Shown here in pieces: positions 17,603 to 28,651 of a DNA stretch of 64,000 nt. The stretch's first letter is position 1; each line of letters starts with the position of its first letter. The DNA comes from Nocardioides humilatus (GTDB taxonomy: Bacteria; Actinomycetota; Actinomycetes; Propionibacteriales; Nocardioidaceae). The stretch covers positions 310,001 to 374,000 of the forward strand of contig NZ_VUJV01000006.1 of assembly GCF_008373755.1 (NCBI RefSeq), in the 5' to 3' direction. The notes below the pieces were generated by a model, which was not told the DNA's origin, searched no databases, and saw only the letters and a list, made by a program, of their open reading frames with translations. The position numbers and the translations under genes were made by a program.

Positions 17603-17660
17603 GGGGGCGACCCTAGCCCCGAATGAGGGGTCGTTTGGGCTGCTCGACGACAATCTCCGC

Positions 17661-17948
17661 GTGGTCGGCTTCCTGCTCTCGGTGACGTTTGCCTGCGGTC
17701 TGTTCATCGCCGTCGCGCACGTGATCAACAAGCGCTTCGTCGCTCCGGTCTATGACGTGCTGGCCAACCTGGTCGCCTTCGGGTGCGCGGTCGCGGCCTC
17801 GACGTTGCTCCACCACTGGATCCCGGCACTGCTCGCGCTGTTCGCCGTCGGGTGCTGGCTGGCGCTGGCGGTACGGACATGGCGGACCTTGCGCCGTGTG
17901 GCGCCGGCATTTCCGCGGACCGCCGATCTAACCTCCACTCGTGGCTGA
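17661..17948 (+). CDS. small membrane protein (tentative)
   Basis: A possible 95-residue protein starting at GTG 17661, with three hydrophobic segments (about residues 1-20, 29-45 and 48-68) and a basic C-terminus. There is no clear ribosome site and no recognised family. It overlaps the zinc-ribbon gene that follows by 8 bases. The hydrophobic periodicity is better than expected for a random frame, so I list it with caution. Confidence 0.4.
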   Translation: MVGFLLSVTFACGLFIAVAHVINKRFVAPVYDVLANLVAFGCAVAASTLLHHWIPALLALFAVGCWLALAVRTWRTLRRVAPAFPRTADLTSTRG

Positions 17949-18063
17949 CCTGACCGAGCCCTGTCCCAACTGCTCCACGCTGATGCGCTGGGAGACGTCG
18001 CACGAGCGGTGCGACGGCTGCGGCTACATCCGGCCTTGCTGTGAAGGCGCTCCCTGCAACTGA
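17941..18063 (+). CDS. 40-residue zinc-ribbon protein
   Basis: A very short gene starting at GTG 17941. The protein contains PCPNCSTLM, RCDGCGYI and CCEGAPC, i.e. two CxxC knuckles spaced about 18 residues apart plus three more cysteines near the C-terminus. This is the pattern of a small treble-clef or ribbon zinc protein. Seven cysteines in 40 residues are very unlikely in a chance frame of this base composition. Function is unknown. Confidence 0.6.
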   Translation: MADLTEPCPNCSTLMRWETSHERCDGCGYIRPCCEGAPCN

Positions 18064-18109
18064 TCGCCATCAGCGCCCTCAGGTCCTCCGGCTGCGCCAT
18101 CATGTGACC

Positions 18110-19441
18110 GTGACCCAGACGACGCTGCTGCGCGGGGGTTGGATCATCACGATGGTGCCGGGGTCCGAACCGGCACGCGGTGACGTCCTCATCCGTGACT
18201 CCCTGATCGCCGCCGTCGGCCGGGTCGACCCGCCGCCGGGGGCCGAGGTCGTCGATGCCACCGACCGGATCATTCTCCCGGGCCTGGTGGACAGCCATCG
18301 GCACCTGTGGCAGTCCTCGTTGCGCATCCTCGCGTGCGACTGGACCCTGGGCCAGTACTTCGCCCGGATGCGCGGGCAGTTCGGTGGCCTGTTCCGCCCC
18401 GAGGACATCTTCGCCGGCACCCTGCTCGGCGCGGTCGAGGCGCTCGATGCCGGCATCACCACGGTGGTCGACTGGTCGCACAACCTCAACACCCCCGCCC
18501 ACGCCGACGCAGCGTGGGCGGCGTTGCAGGAGGGAGGCGGGCGGGCGGTCTTCGCGTACGGCGCCACGAATGACCAAGCCCTCCGCAACGACGTGTCGGC
18601 CCACACCCGCGATGTCGCGAGGCTCCGCACGGAGGTCGCCGGCGACGCCGCCGCCCGGGTGACCCTGGCGATGGCGGTGCGTGGACCGGAGTTCACGACG
18701 ATCGACAACTGTGAGGCCGACTGGGGACTGGCACGCGAGCTCGGCGTGCCGATGACCGTCCACGTCGGTGGCGGACTGCGGGGTGCCCAGGGCGGCATCC
18801 GGGCACTGTCGGAGCGCGGGCTGCTCGGTCCCGACACGACCTACGTGCACTGCAACATGTTGAGTGACGCCGAGCTCGAGCTGATCGCCTCGTCTGGCGG
18901 ACGTGCATCGGTCTCGCCGGAGGTCGAGGCCAACATGGGGCATGGCCCGCCCGCGACAGCGCGGCTCCGGTCGCGGGGCATCCCGACTGGCATCTCGGCG
19001 GACGTCTGCACCAACGTCGGTGGCGACCTGTTCGGGGCGATGCGGGTGGCGATCGCCCTGCAGCGCGGAGCCGACCACGCTGCCGCTCTCACCCGCGGAG
19101 AGACCCTCGAGGTGGTCTCGATGACCGCGCGGGACGTCCTGGCCATGGCCACGGTCGACGGCGCCCGGGCGATCGGCCTGGAGGATCGCATCGGGACGCT
19201 CGAGGTCGGGAAGCAGGCCGACCTCCTGCTGCTGCGGACCGACCTGCCGAACCTGGCGCCCGTGAACGATCCGATCGGAGCAGTCGTCCATGCGGCCGGC
19301 ACGCACAACGTCGACACCGTCTACGTCGCAGGGCGACTGGTCAAACGAGCGGGCCAGTTCGTCGACTTGGACCTTCCGTCGGTGCTCCGACGAGCGGAGT
19401 CGTCACGCGACTACCTGCTGGCCGCCGCGACCGACCGCTGA
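18110..19441 (+). CDS. amidohydrolase-superfamily deaminase/hydrolase
   Basis: A 443-residue metal-dependent hydrolase of the cytosine-deaminase/TrzA-like branch. Metal ligands are visible in GLVDSHRHLWQSS (HxH), in the strand VPMTVHVGGG, in TTYVHCNMLSD, and Asp in GISADVCTNVGGD. These enzymes deaminate or dechlorinate purine-, pyrimidine- or triazine-like rings; the substrate cannot be read from sequence. The C-terminus returns to the beta-sandwich (DRIGTLEVGKQADLLLL). GTG 18104 is an equally possible start. No obvious partner gene is adjacent. Confidence 0.88.
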   Translation: MTQTTLLRGGWIITMVPGSEPARGDVLIRDSLIAAVGRVDPPPGAEVVDATDRIILPGLVDSHRHLWQSSLRILACDWTLGQYFARMRGQFGGLFRPEDIFAGTLLGAVEALDAGITTVVDWSHNLNTPAHADAAWAALQEGGGRAVFAYGATNDQALRNDVSAHTRDVARLRTEVAGDAAARVTLAMAVRGPEFTTIDNCEADWGLARELGVPMTVHVGGGLRGAQGGIRALSERGLLGPDTTYVHCNMLSDAELELIASSGGRASVSPEVEANMGHGPPATARLRSRGIPTGISADVCTNVGGDLFGAMRVAIALQRGADHAAALTRGETLEVVSMTARDVLAMATVDGARAIGLEDRIGTLEVGKQADLLLLRTDLPNLAPVNDPIGAVVHAAGTHNVDTVYVAGRLVKRAGQFVDLDLPSVLRRAESSRDYLLAAATDR

Positions 19442-19500
19442 GGAGCGGCAATTGGCGGTCCACGCTGTCGTCGGGCCGACGGTCACCGCCGTGGCGTGGA

Positions 19501-20610
19501 TCAACCGGTCCGTTCGTAGACGTGCACCCCGTCGTCGAGGACGTAGACGAGGTTCGGCGTCGAGGAGCCCGACGCCATCGCGAGTTGGGCAGGGCTGCCC
19601 GGGTCGGCCTCGCTGAACGGGTCGGGCAGTGCCTCGACCTCGGCGACCCCGCCTGCCCGACTGACCACCGTCGCCCCCACGAGCTGTACGGACTCGTCGT
19701 CCTCCCCGGCTCCGACGAGGAACAGGTGGAGCGTGCCGTCCGCGCCGGCGCGGACCTGGTGCCCGACGTGAGCGGCCGCGCCCGATGCGGTGACGATGGG
19801 CAGGGCTGTCGACGTACCCGCATCGGGGAGGTCGAGCCGGAACTTGCGGCCCAGGGAGATCGAGAACCGCGCCCCCGAGGGCGTGCGATAGCTCGACACG
19901 ACTCGGAGCGACCCGTCGGTCGGGTCCACGGCGACCGTGGCGCCGCTGTCGGCGAAGCCGTAGAGGAGCACCCCGTCGTCGTACGCCGGGGCAAAGGTCC
20001 CGTCGACGGGGATCTCGTCGACGGTGCCGTCGTCAACGCGCAGCAGCCAGGTGCGTTCACCGTCCTGGCGGGCGGCGACGAGCGTGCCGTCGGCGAGCAC
20101 GTGAGGGAGTTGCCACTGAAAGTAGCGTCCGTCGACAAGCAGGCCTCTGGGGATCCTCACCTGGTCGAGGAACTGTCCCGACGAGTCGTAGTGGGCGATG
20201 CGTGTCTTGGCTGCGTCGAGGAACCACCAGCTGCCGTCCGGCGCGGGGGCGCCGTACTCGGGGCCGATGTCGAGCGTGCCGGAGTCACCGCCCGGCGAGG
20301 TGCCGAGAAGCGTCGTGCCAGCTCCATACCCGATGACGAACCGTTCGTGCCACGCCGCGGGCAGCTCGTCGGCCGCGGGCGGCACCACCAGCGAGTCGAC
20401 GTCGAGGACGCGGTCATCGGTCGGCGTAGCGGCGGGGGAGTCGGACAAATCTGACGAGCTCGACAAGGAAGGCGAGGCCGGCGAGCCAGACGGGGTCGGC
20501 GAGGCCGACGGATCTCCGCTACACCCGGTCAACCCGACCGCGACCAGCGTCCAGGCCGTCGTTACCCGCACCCACCAGGGACCCGCTGCTCGTCGGAGTT
20601 GCACGGGCAC
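19501..20610 (-). CDS. lipoprotein with beta-propeller-like repeats
   Basis: A 369-residue protein with a basic N-terminus, one hydrophobic stretch and the lipobox VGLTGC at about residues 25-30, followed by a Ser/Thr/Pro-rich linker. The rest contains repeated short strand motifs (YGAPAPDGSWWFLDAAKTRI, LRVDDGTVDEIPVDG, VYVLDDGVHVYE) suggestive of a beta-propeller on the outer membrane face. GTG 20608-20610 is chosen because it gives a normal-length signal; GTG 20571 is an alternative. Function is not recognisable. The start lies 14 bases from the divergent acetyltransferase gene. Confidence 0.75.
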   Translation of the reverse strand: MPVQLRRAAGPWWVRVTTAWTLVAVGLTGCSGDPSASPTPSGSPASPSLSSSSDLSDSPAATPTDDRVLDVDSLVVPPAADELPAAWHERFVIGYGAGTTLLGTSPGGDSGTLDIGPEYGAPAPDGSWWFLDAAKTRIAHYDSSGQFLDQVRIPRGLLVDGRYFQWQLPHVLADGTLVAARQDGERTWLLRVDDGTVDEIPVDGTFAPAYDDGVLLYGFADSGATVAVDPTDGSLRVVSSYRTPSGARFSISLGRKFRLDLPDAGTSTALPIVTASGAAAHVGHQVRAGADGTLHLFLVGAGEDDESVQLVGATVVSRAGGVAEVEALPDPFSEADPGSPAQLAMASGSSTPNLVYVLDDGVHVYERTG

Positions 20611-20624
20611 ATCATCATGCCTAG

Positions 20625-21092
20625 GTGACGTCGGCGACCTACGACATTCGAAACGTGACGGAAGACTGCCGCGACCTGATCGCCCTCCGTCGGGCCTGGC
20701 ACCCCGGCGACGACGAAGGCTTCGAGGATCGCCTGCACGCCTGGTGGGAGCGCGAGCGCCATCAAAGGCGGGCCGTGGTGGCCTATGAGGACGACGCGCC
20801 CGTCGGCATGGCCAACGCGCAGATCTTCTCCCGGATGCCTGCACCCGGGAAGCCGGACGCCCGCTGGCTCTACGTCGCCAACGTCTACGTCCTCGACTCG
20901 CACCGCCGCCGCGGCATCGGCAGCGCGCTCACCCTCGACCTGGTCGACTTCGCGCGGGCCAATGGCATGGTCCGGGTCGTGCTCGCGCCCTCGCCGATGT
21001 CGATCCCGATGTATCAGTCACTGGGGTTCCGGCCAGCCGACGACCTGATGCGATTGGATATGCCCATGCAGGAGACGCCATGGCACGCCTGA
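20625..21092 (+). CDS. GNAT-family N-acetyltransferase
   Basis: A 155-residue acetyltransferase with the acetyl-CoA signature DSHRRRGIGSALTLDLVDFA (about residues 90-109) and the terminal MYQSLGFRPADDLMRLDM strand pair. The substrate is unknown. The GTG at 20625 is the only start consistent with the first strand. Its last 13 bases overlap the next gene. Confidence 0.88.
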   Translation: MTSATYDIRNVTEDCRDLIALRRAWHPGDDEGFEDRLHAWWERERHQRRAVVAYEDDAPVGMANAQIFSRMPAPGKPDARWLYVANVYVLDSHRRRGIGSALTLDLVDFARANGMVRVVLAPSPMSIPMYQSLGFRPADDLMRLDMPMQETPWHA

Positions 21093-21457
21093 AGGTCGCC
21101 GCCGGCCTGTTGGTCGGCGCGGTCGCAGCCGCCGGGGCCGTGGTGGGGATCTTCGAGGTCGATGAATACGCCGACCGCGACCGGCCGATGTACCACGACA
21201 CCTACGTGATGGCGGGGCTGCAGTACGACCTGCTGAAGTCGGGCAAGCCGGGCATCGAGGTCTCGCTCGACGTCACCGAACCCGTTCACATCGGCGATGC
21301 CGCCTTCCGCACCAACCCCGGCGTCGAGATCGTCGTGGAGGAGCGGGACGGCGAGTACTGCGTGAAGGGGACCAACCAGTACGGCAGCGAGACCGACTGG
21401 GAGTGCGTCGACGGCACGGGGCTCCGGCCTGAGCCGGGCGCGGCCGAGGACCTCTAG
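21080..21457 (+). CDS. membrane-anchored small protein of unknown function
   Basis: A 125-residue protein with an N-terminal hydrophobic helix (residues 5-25) and a polar extracytoplasmic part. Two cysteines near the C-terminus (EYCVKGTNQ and DWECVDG) may form a disulfide, as in some pilin-like or minor secreted proteins. I do not recognise a family. It overlaps the acetyltransferase by 13 bases and is convergent with the IclR gene, sharing 4 bases. Confidence 0.65.
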   Translation: MARLKVAAGLLVGAVAAAGAVVGIFEVDEYADRDRPMYHDTYVMAGLQYDLLKSGKPGIEVSLDVTEPVHIGDAAFRTNPGVEIVVEERDGEYCVKGTNQYGSETDWECVDGTGLRPEPGAAEDL

Positions 21458-22203
21458 CGCCCGCCTAGCCGCCGGCTGAGCCCTGCGGCCGTCCGGGTCG
21501 CGGCAACGGCCACGTCCGCCACGTCGGCATCGCCGGCCGGGAAGGTCACCGCGACACCAGCGACCGGGTGCGCGTTGTGATCGAGTACGGCGGCAGCGAC
21601 GCTCGCGAGCCCCGGGGTCACCTCGCCGTCCTCTCGCGCGTGCCCCCAACGCCGCGTGTCCGTGAGGACGACGCGCAAGGCCGTCAATGACTGCGGGCCG
21701 ACCCCGTGCCGATCCACGAAGGCCGACCGGTCCGGGTAGAGCGCGCGCACCTGGGCAGCGGGCAGGTGCGCGAGGATCGCGCGGCCGCTCGCCGTCAGGT
21801 GGGCGGGCAGTCGGACGCCGACGTCGGTCACGAGCGGCGGCCGGCCGGGGGCACGCTCCTCGAGCACGTAGAGGACGTCGCGACCGTGCAGGACCGCGAG
21901 GTGCGCCGACTGGCCGACCTCGTCGACGAGCGCGGCCAGCGGCCGCCGCGCGATCCGCTGCAGCGGCGCCTGACGGGCGTAGCCGGAGCCGACCTCGAAG
22001 GCGGCGACGCCGACGCCGTACCTCTGTTCCTCGGCGAGGTGCACCACGAAGCCTTCCTCGACCATGGCGGTGAGGAGGTGGTAGGCCGAGGACCGCGGGA
22101 TCCCGACCGCGGCCGTCACCCGTTCGAGCGGAACGGGCTCCGGCTGCGCGGCCAGGAATCGCAGCACCCGCAGCGCGCGGGTGGCTGAGGGGACTTGTCC
22201 CAT
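21454..22203 (-). CDS. IclR-family transcriptional regulator
   Basis: A 249-residue regulator with an N-terminal winged helix (about residues 8-60, RVTAAVGIPRSSAYHLLTAM) and an IclR effector domain (about 75-245, with LPAHLTASGRAILAHLP and VAVTFPA). Some IclR proteins control amino-acid catabolism. The nearest pathway is the histidine-utilisation operon beginning at 23105, with only a glyoxalase-like gene between, so hut control is a reasonable inference but not demonstrated. Confidence 0.9.
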   Translation of the reverse strand: MGQVPSATRALRVLRFLAAQPEPVPLERVTAAVGIPRSSAYHLLTAMVEEGFVVHLAEEQRYGVGVAAFEVGSGYARQAPLQRIARRPLAALVDEVGQSAHLAVLHGRDVLYVLEERAPGRPPLVTDVGVRLPAHLTASGRAILAHLPAAQVRALYPDRSAFVDRHGVGPQSLTALRVVLTDTRRWGHAREDGEVTPGLASVAAAVLDHNAHPVAGVAVTFPAGDADVADVAVAATRTAAGLSRRLGGR

Positions 22204-22207
22204 CGGG

Positions 22208-23017
22208 TCAGCCGGGCATCTCTCCCTGGGCCTCGGACAGGCCGATCACCCCGAAGACCTCGCCCTGCGGACCGGCGACGACGGCCATCCGCCCGAAGGG
22301 GGAGTCGCCGAGCTCCATGCGGACCTCCCCGCCGAGCTCGGCCACCTTGGCGACGGCGGCGTCGCACGAGTCGACGGCAAACCAGGTCAGCCAGACCGAC
22401 GGCACGCCCTCGGGGAGCATCGCGTCGGTGCCCATGCCGCCGACGCCCTGCTCCTCGCCCGGCCGCTTGAAGATCAGGTAGGTGAACTCAGGCCCCGACA
22501 TGTCGTCGAACTCGTAGCCGAAGACCTCGCTGTAGAACGCCTTGCCCTTGGCGAGGTCGCGAGAGTGCAGCTCGTTCCACGACAGCGCGCCCGGCTCGTT
22601 GTAGAGGTTGGCGCCGATGTGGTTGGCGGCCTCCCAGACACCGAACGTCGAGCCGTCGGTCGCGGTCGCGAAGAACATCCGCCCGTGCTTGCCCTGGCCG
22701 GTCTCGACGTCGAACGGGTCCATGTGGAGCGTGCCGCCCGCGGCCTTGATGGCCTTGGCAGTGGCGTCGGCGCTGTCGGCCGCGATGTAGGTCGCCCAGT
22801 TGCTCGGCATGTCGGGCATCGGCTTCGGGCCGATGCCTGCCACGGGACGGTCGTCCTTCGTGGCGATCATGTAGCCGCCCGCAGCGTCGTCGGTCGGGGC
22901 GTCGACCCGCCAGCCGAGCAGCTCGCTGTAGAACTTCGCCGCAGCAGCGGTGTCGTCGGCCGCCAGGTCGACCCAGTTGGGGGTGCCGTGGGGCCAGGCT
23001 TCGTCGCGGGTAGGCAT
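22208..23017 (-). CDS. VOC (glyoxalase-like) family protein
   Basis: A 269-residue protein built of two tandem vicinal-oxygen-chelate modules. Module 1 starts at about residue 12 (PNWVDLAADDTAAAAKFYSE) and module 2 at about residue 140 (WNELHSRDLAKGKAFYSEVF). Such two-module proteins include antibiotic-resistance and dioxygenase-like members; the substrate is unknown. The ATG at 23015-23017 has GAGGAG 6 bases upstream. An in-frame upstream ATG would extend into the hut promoter and is less likely. It is followed 4 bases later by the IclR gene and probably co-transcribed. Confidence 0.88.
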   Translation of the reverse strand: MPTRDEAWPHGTPNWVDLAADDTAAAAKFYSELLGWRVDAPTDDAAGGYMIATKDDRPVAGIGPKPMPDMPSNWATYIAADSADATAKAIKAAGGTLHMDPFDVETGQGKHGRMFFATATDGSTFGVWEAANHIGANLYNEPGALSWNELHSRDLAKGKAFYSEVFGYEFDDMSGPEFTYLIFKRPGEEQGVGGMGTDAMLPEGVPSVWLTWFAVDSCDAAVAKVAELGGEVRMELGDSPFGRMAVVAGPQGEVFGVIGLSEAQGEMPG

Positions 23018-23041
23018 GTGGTCTCCTCGTTGGGATCGGGC

Positions 23042-23057
23042 GTCTCGTATCCGAGAC
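23042..23057. promoter_or_regulatory. palindrome between the VOC/IclR unit and hutH
   Basis: GTCTCG-TATC-CGAGAC is a perfect 6-4-6 inverted repeat in the 87-base divergent promoter region. It lies 25-40 bases upstream of the VOC start and 48-63 bases upstream of hutH. It is a candidate operator for the nearby IclR regulator; this is inferred from position. Confidence 0.5.
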
Positions 23058-23104
23058 ATTAGCCGTTCGAAGGCGCTGGTGGGAGGCCGTTGCGAAGGCG
23101 TTTG

Positions 23105-24666
23105 ATGGAGGGCATGGAGCAGAGCTACGTCGAGGTCAGCACGGGCCCGGTCTCGTTCGCCGATGTCATCGAGGTCGCGCGCGGCGGTGCGGCGGTGCGG
23201 TTGTCCGCGACGGCCCTCGACGCGATCGACCGGGCTCGCGCGGTGGTGGACGAGCTCGCGGCGTCACCCACGCCGGCGTACGGCGTCTCGACCGGATTCG
23301 GCGCCCTCGCCACCCGCCACATCGCCCCCGAGCTGCGCACGCAGCTCCAGCGGTCCCTGGTGCGCTCGCACGCCGCGGGCTCGGGCCCCGAGGTGGAACG
23401 CGAGGTGGTGCGGGCGCTGATGCTGCTGCGGCTCTCGACGCTGGCCACCGGCCACACCGGAGTACGACGGCAGACCGCTCAGCTGATCGCCGACCTCCTC
23501 ACCCACGGCATCACGCCGGTGGTGCGGGAGTACGGCTCGCTCGGGTGCTCGGGCGACCTCGCACCCTTGTCGCACTGCGCGCTCGCGCTGATGGGCGAGG
23601 GCGAGGTCCGCGACGCCGCCGGCACGTTGATGTCGGCCGCCGACGCGCTCGCCGCCGCCGGCCTCCAGCCCGTGGAGCTCGCCGAGAAGGAGGGCCTCGC
23701 GCTCATCAACGGCACCGACGGCATGCTCGGGATGCTCGTGATGGCGATCGTCGACCTGCGCCGCCTGCTCGCCACCGCCGATATCGCAGCGGCGATGTCG
23801 GTCGAGGGCCAGCTCGCGACGGATCGGGTCTTCGCTCCTGAGCTCCAGGCGATCCGACCACACCCCGGCCAGGCTGCATCGGCAGCCAACCTCGTCGCGC
23901 TCCTCACCGGCTCCGGCGTGGTCGCCTCGCACCGGGGCCCCGACTGCAACCGGGTCCAGGACGCCTACTCGCTGCGCTGCTCGCCCCAGGTGCACGGTGC
24001 CGCGCGCGACACCGTCGAGCACGCCGCCACCGTCGCGGGCCGGGAGCTCGCCAGCGCGGTCGACAACCCGGTGGTCCTGTTCGACGACGCGGGCGGACGA
24101 CTGGAGAGCAACGGCAACTTCCACGGAGCGCCGGTCGCCTACGTGCTCGACTTCCTCGCGATCATCGCGGCCGACGTCGCGTCGATCAGCGAGCGTCGTA
24201 CCGACCGGTTCCTCGACAAGGCCCGCAACCACGGGCTGCCGCCGTTCCTGGCCGACGACCCGGGCGTCGACAGCGGCCACATGATCGCCCAGTACACCCA
24301 GGCCGCGATCGTCTCCGAGCTCAAGCGGCTCGCCAACCCCGCGAGCGTCGACTCCATCCCGTCGAGCGCGATGCAGGAGGACCACGTCTCGATGGGCTGG
24401 TCCGCGGCCCGCAAGCTCCGTCGGTCGGTCGACGGCCTGACCCGGGTCGTCGCCATCGAGGTCCTCACCGCGGCCCGAGCCCTCGACCTGCGGGCGCCGC
24501 TGATGCCCTCCCCGGCCACCGGCGCCGTCGTACGACTCCTCCGCGAGGCCGGCATCGCCGGCCCCGGACCCGACCGCCACCTCTCACCCGAGATCGAGGC
24601 CGCGGTCTCGCTCGTCCACTCCGGAGCGGTCCTCGCGGCCGCCCAGTCCGTGATCGGAGAACTGAA

Positions 24667-24670
<4 letters not shown>
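23105..24670 (+). CDS. hutH: histidine ammonia-lyase
   Basis: A 521-residue enzyme that deaminates L-histidine to urocanate, the first step of histidine use. The MIO-forming segment reads [14 protein letters not shown], so the cyclising triad is Cys-Ser-Gly rather than the more common Ala-Ser-Gly; this variant is, to my knowledge, known in actinobacterial histidases. Other family marks are [11 protein letters not shown] and [11 protein letters not shown] 23105 is chosen because GAAGG lies 6 bases upstream; ATG 23114 is possible. Its stop overlaps the hutU start. Confidence 0.95.
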
Positions 24671-26324
<1,654 letters not shown>

Positions 26325-26328
<4 letters not shown>

Positions 26329-27518
26329 CGTTCGAGGAGATGTGGCGCGACCTCGCGCCGATCGGCCGCTCGGGATCCTCGGGCGGCTACTTCCGGCAGC
26401 CGTGGGACAGCGCCGAGGAGGAGCTGCGCGCCTGGTTCGCCGAGCAGGCTGCGGCGCGCGGTCTCACGCTGCAGACCGACGCGATGGGCAACCAGGTCGC
26501 GTGGTGGCGCCCCGAGCCGGTGCCGGGACGCGTCGAGATCCTCGGCGTACTCACCGGCAGCCACCTCGACAGCGTCCTCGACGGTGGTGCGTACGACGGC
26601 CCGCTCGGTGTCGTCTCCGCGCTGGCCGCGATCGACCTGCTGCGCGAACGTGGCGTCGAGCCCGGGCGTGCGGTCGGCGTCGGGGTGTTCCGTGAGGAGG
26701 AGGGCTCGCGCTTCGGCCTGGCCTGCCTGGGGTCGCGCCTCGCCAGCGGTTCGGTGGCGTGGTCCGACGTCGAGGGCCTGCGTGACCGCAACGGGGTCGC
26801 GCTCGGTGACGTGACCGCGGCTCCGGACGCGGGGGCAGGCGGCGTGCTGGCCGAGGTCGGGTGCTTCGTCGAGCTCCACGTCGAGCAGGGTCGGGCGCTC
26901 GTCGACCGGGACGCTCCGGTCGGGCTCGCGAGCGGCATCTGGCCGCACGGCCGCTACCGCTTCGACTTCGCCGGCCGCGCGGACCACGCCGGCACCACGC
27001 GCATGGAGGACCGGGCCGACCCGATGCTCACCTACGCGATGACGGCGCTCGCGGCCAACAAGCAGGCGCGCCTCTCGGGTCAGCGGGCCACGTTTGGGAG
27101 GCTCGAGGTCGCGCCGGGAAGCACCAACGCCGTACCTTCCCGCGTCAGTGCCTGGCTCGACGCCCGCGCTGACTCCGACGCGAGCCTCGAGGCACTCGTC
27201 GCCGCGATCGAGAAGCAGGCGTCGGAGCGGGCCGATCGCGACGGCACCACCATGGAACTGACCGCCGAGTCGGTCTCTGGCGCGGTGGAGTTCAGCAAGG
27301 ACCTCACCGACCGCATCCGAGCCCACAGCGCTTGGCCGGTGCTGCCGACCCAGGCCGGCCATGACGCCGGCATCCTCGCCGCCGCGGGCCACCCGTCGGC
27401 CATGCTCTTCGTGCGCAACCCGACCGGGGTCTCCCACTCACCCGACGAGCACGCCGAGATGGCCGACTGCATCGCGGGCGTCGAGGCGCTCGCCGACGCG
27501 TTGAGCGAGCTCGTCTGA
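26325..27518 (+). CDS. M20-family amidohydrolase in the hut operon; candidate N-formylglutamate deformylase
   Basis: A 397-residue metallohydrolase of the allantoate amidohydrolase / N-carbamoyl-amino-acid hydrolase branch. Metal and substrate motifs are visible: [47 protein letters not shown] and SHSPDEHAE. The operon encodes HutF, whose product is N-formylglutamate, but shows no classical HutG. An M20 enzyme that cleaves carbamoyl or formyl amides would fill that step. This function is inferred from operon position and chemistry, not from a known motif. Confidence 0.8.
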
Positions 27519-28651
27519 TGTCCGTCCTCCAGATCCCCGCGATGGCCAACGCCCACTCGCACGCCTTCCACCGGGCGCTCCGCGGACGCACGCAGCAGGG
27601 CACGGGCAGCTTCTGGACCTGGCGCGAGCAGATGTACGACCTCGCCGCCCGCCTCACGCCCGACCTCTACTTCGAGCTCGCCCGCGCGGTCTACGCGGAG
27701 ATGGTGGCCGGCGGGATCGGCGCGGTGGGGGAGTTCCACTACGTGCACCACCAGGCCGACGGCACGCCCTACGACGACCCCAACGAGATGGGCCGGGCGC
27801 TGCTGGCGGCCGCCGACGAGGTCGGCATCCGGATCCGGCTGCTCGACACCTGCTACCTCACCGCCGGGATCGGGCAACCGCCCGCAGGCGTGCAGCGGCG
27901 CTTCAGCGACGGCCATGCGGAGGCGTGGGCCGAGCGGGTCGCGGCGTTCGACGACCCGCGGGTCGGTGCAGCGATCCACTCGGTGCGCGCGGTGCCGCGC
28001 GAGCAGATGGGCACGGTCGCAGCCCTCGGCGGGCCGGTCCACGTGCACCTGTCCGAGCAGCCTGCCGAGAACGAGGCGTGCGTCGCGGCCTACGGCGTCA
28101 CCCCGACCCGGGTGCTGGCCGAGGAGGGCGTCCTCGGCCCGCGCACGACGCTCGTCCACGCCACCCACCTGACCGACGCCGACGTCCGCCTCATCGGCGA
28201 CAGCGGCGCCCAGGTCTGCCTGTGCCCGACGACCGAGCGCGACCTCGCCGACGGACTCGGCCACGGCGGCGACCTGCGCGCGGCCGGCACCAGGATCTGC
28301 CTGGGCTCCGACAGCCACGCCGTCGTCGACCTCTTCGAGGAGATGCGCGGGGTGGAGATGCACGACCGGCTCCGCACCGGCGTCCGCGGCCACTGGTCGG
28401 CCGCCGCGCTGCTCGAGACCGCGACCGTCAACGGTCACGCGTCGCTCGGGCTCCAGGAGTCGGGTGTGGTGATGATCGACCCGGCCAGCCCGCGCACGGC
28501 CGGCACCGGCGGTGACGTCCACGCCGCCGTCTTCGCCGCGACCGCCGCCGATGTGACCGACGTGGTCATCGACGGCCGCACGGTCTTCGACGGCGACCAC
28601 GCGCGCGTCGGCCGCGAACTCGAGGCTGCGATCGAGAAGGTGTGGGCGTGA
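27518..28651 (+). CDS. hutF: formimidoylglutamate deiminase (short N-terminus)
   Basis: A 377-residue amidohydrolase that deaminates N-formimino-L-glutamate to N-formyl-L-glutamate. Recognisable parts are [19 protein letters not shown] (metal-binding HxH), [17 protein letters not shown] and [17 protein letters not shown]. HutF proteins are usually about 440-460 residues with a small N-terminal beta-domain; here the protein begins almost at the HxH motif, so about 50-60 residues are lacking. The ATG shares one base with the upstream stop, so a longer form would overlap the M20 gene. Confidence 0.9.
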   Translation: MSVLQIPAMANAHSHAFHRALRGRTQQGTGSFWTWREQMYDLAARLTPDLYFELARAVYAEMVAGGIGAVGEFHYVHHQADGTPYDDPNEMGRALLAAADEVGIRIRLLDTCYLTAGIGQPPAGVQRRFSDGHAEAWAERVAAFDDPRVGAAIHSVRAVPREQMGTVAALGGPVHVHLSEQPAENEACVAAYGVTPTRVLAEEGVLGPRTTLVHATHLTDADVRLIGDSGAQVCLCPTTERDLADGLGHGGDLRAAGTRICLGSDSHAVVDLFEEMRGVEMHDRLRTGVRGHWSAAALLETATVNGHASLGLQESGVVMIDPASPRTAGTGGDVHAAVFAATAADVTDVVIDGRTVFDGDHARVGRELEAAIEKVWA

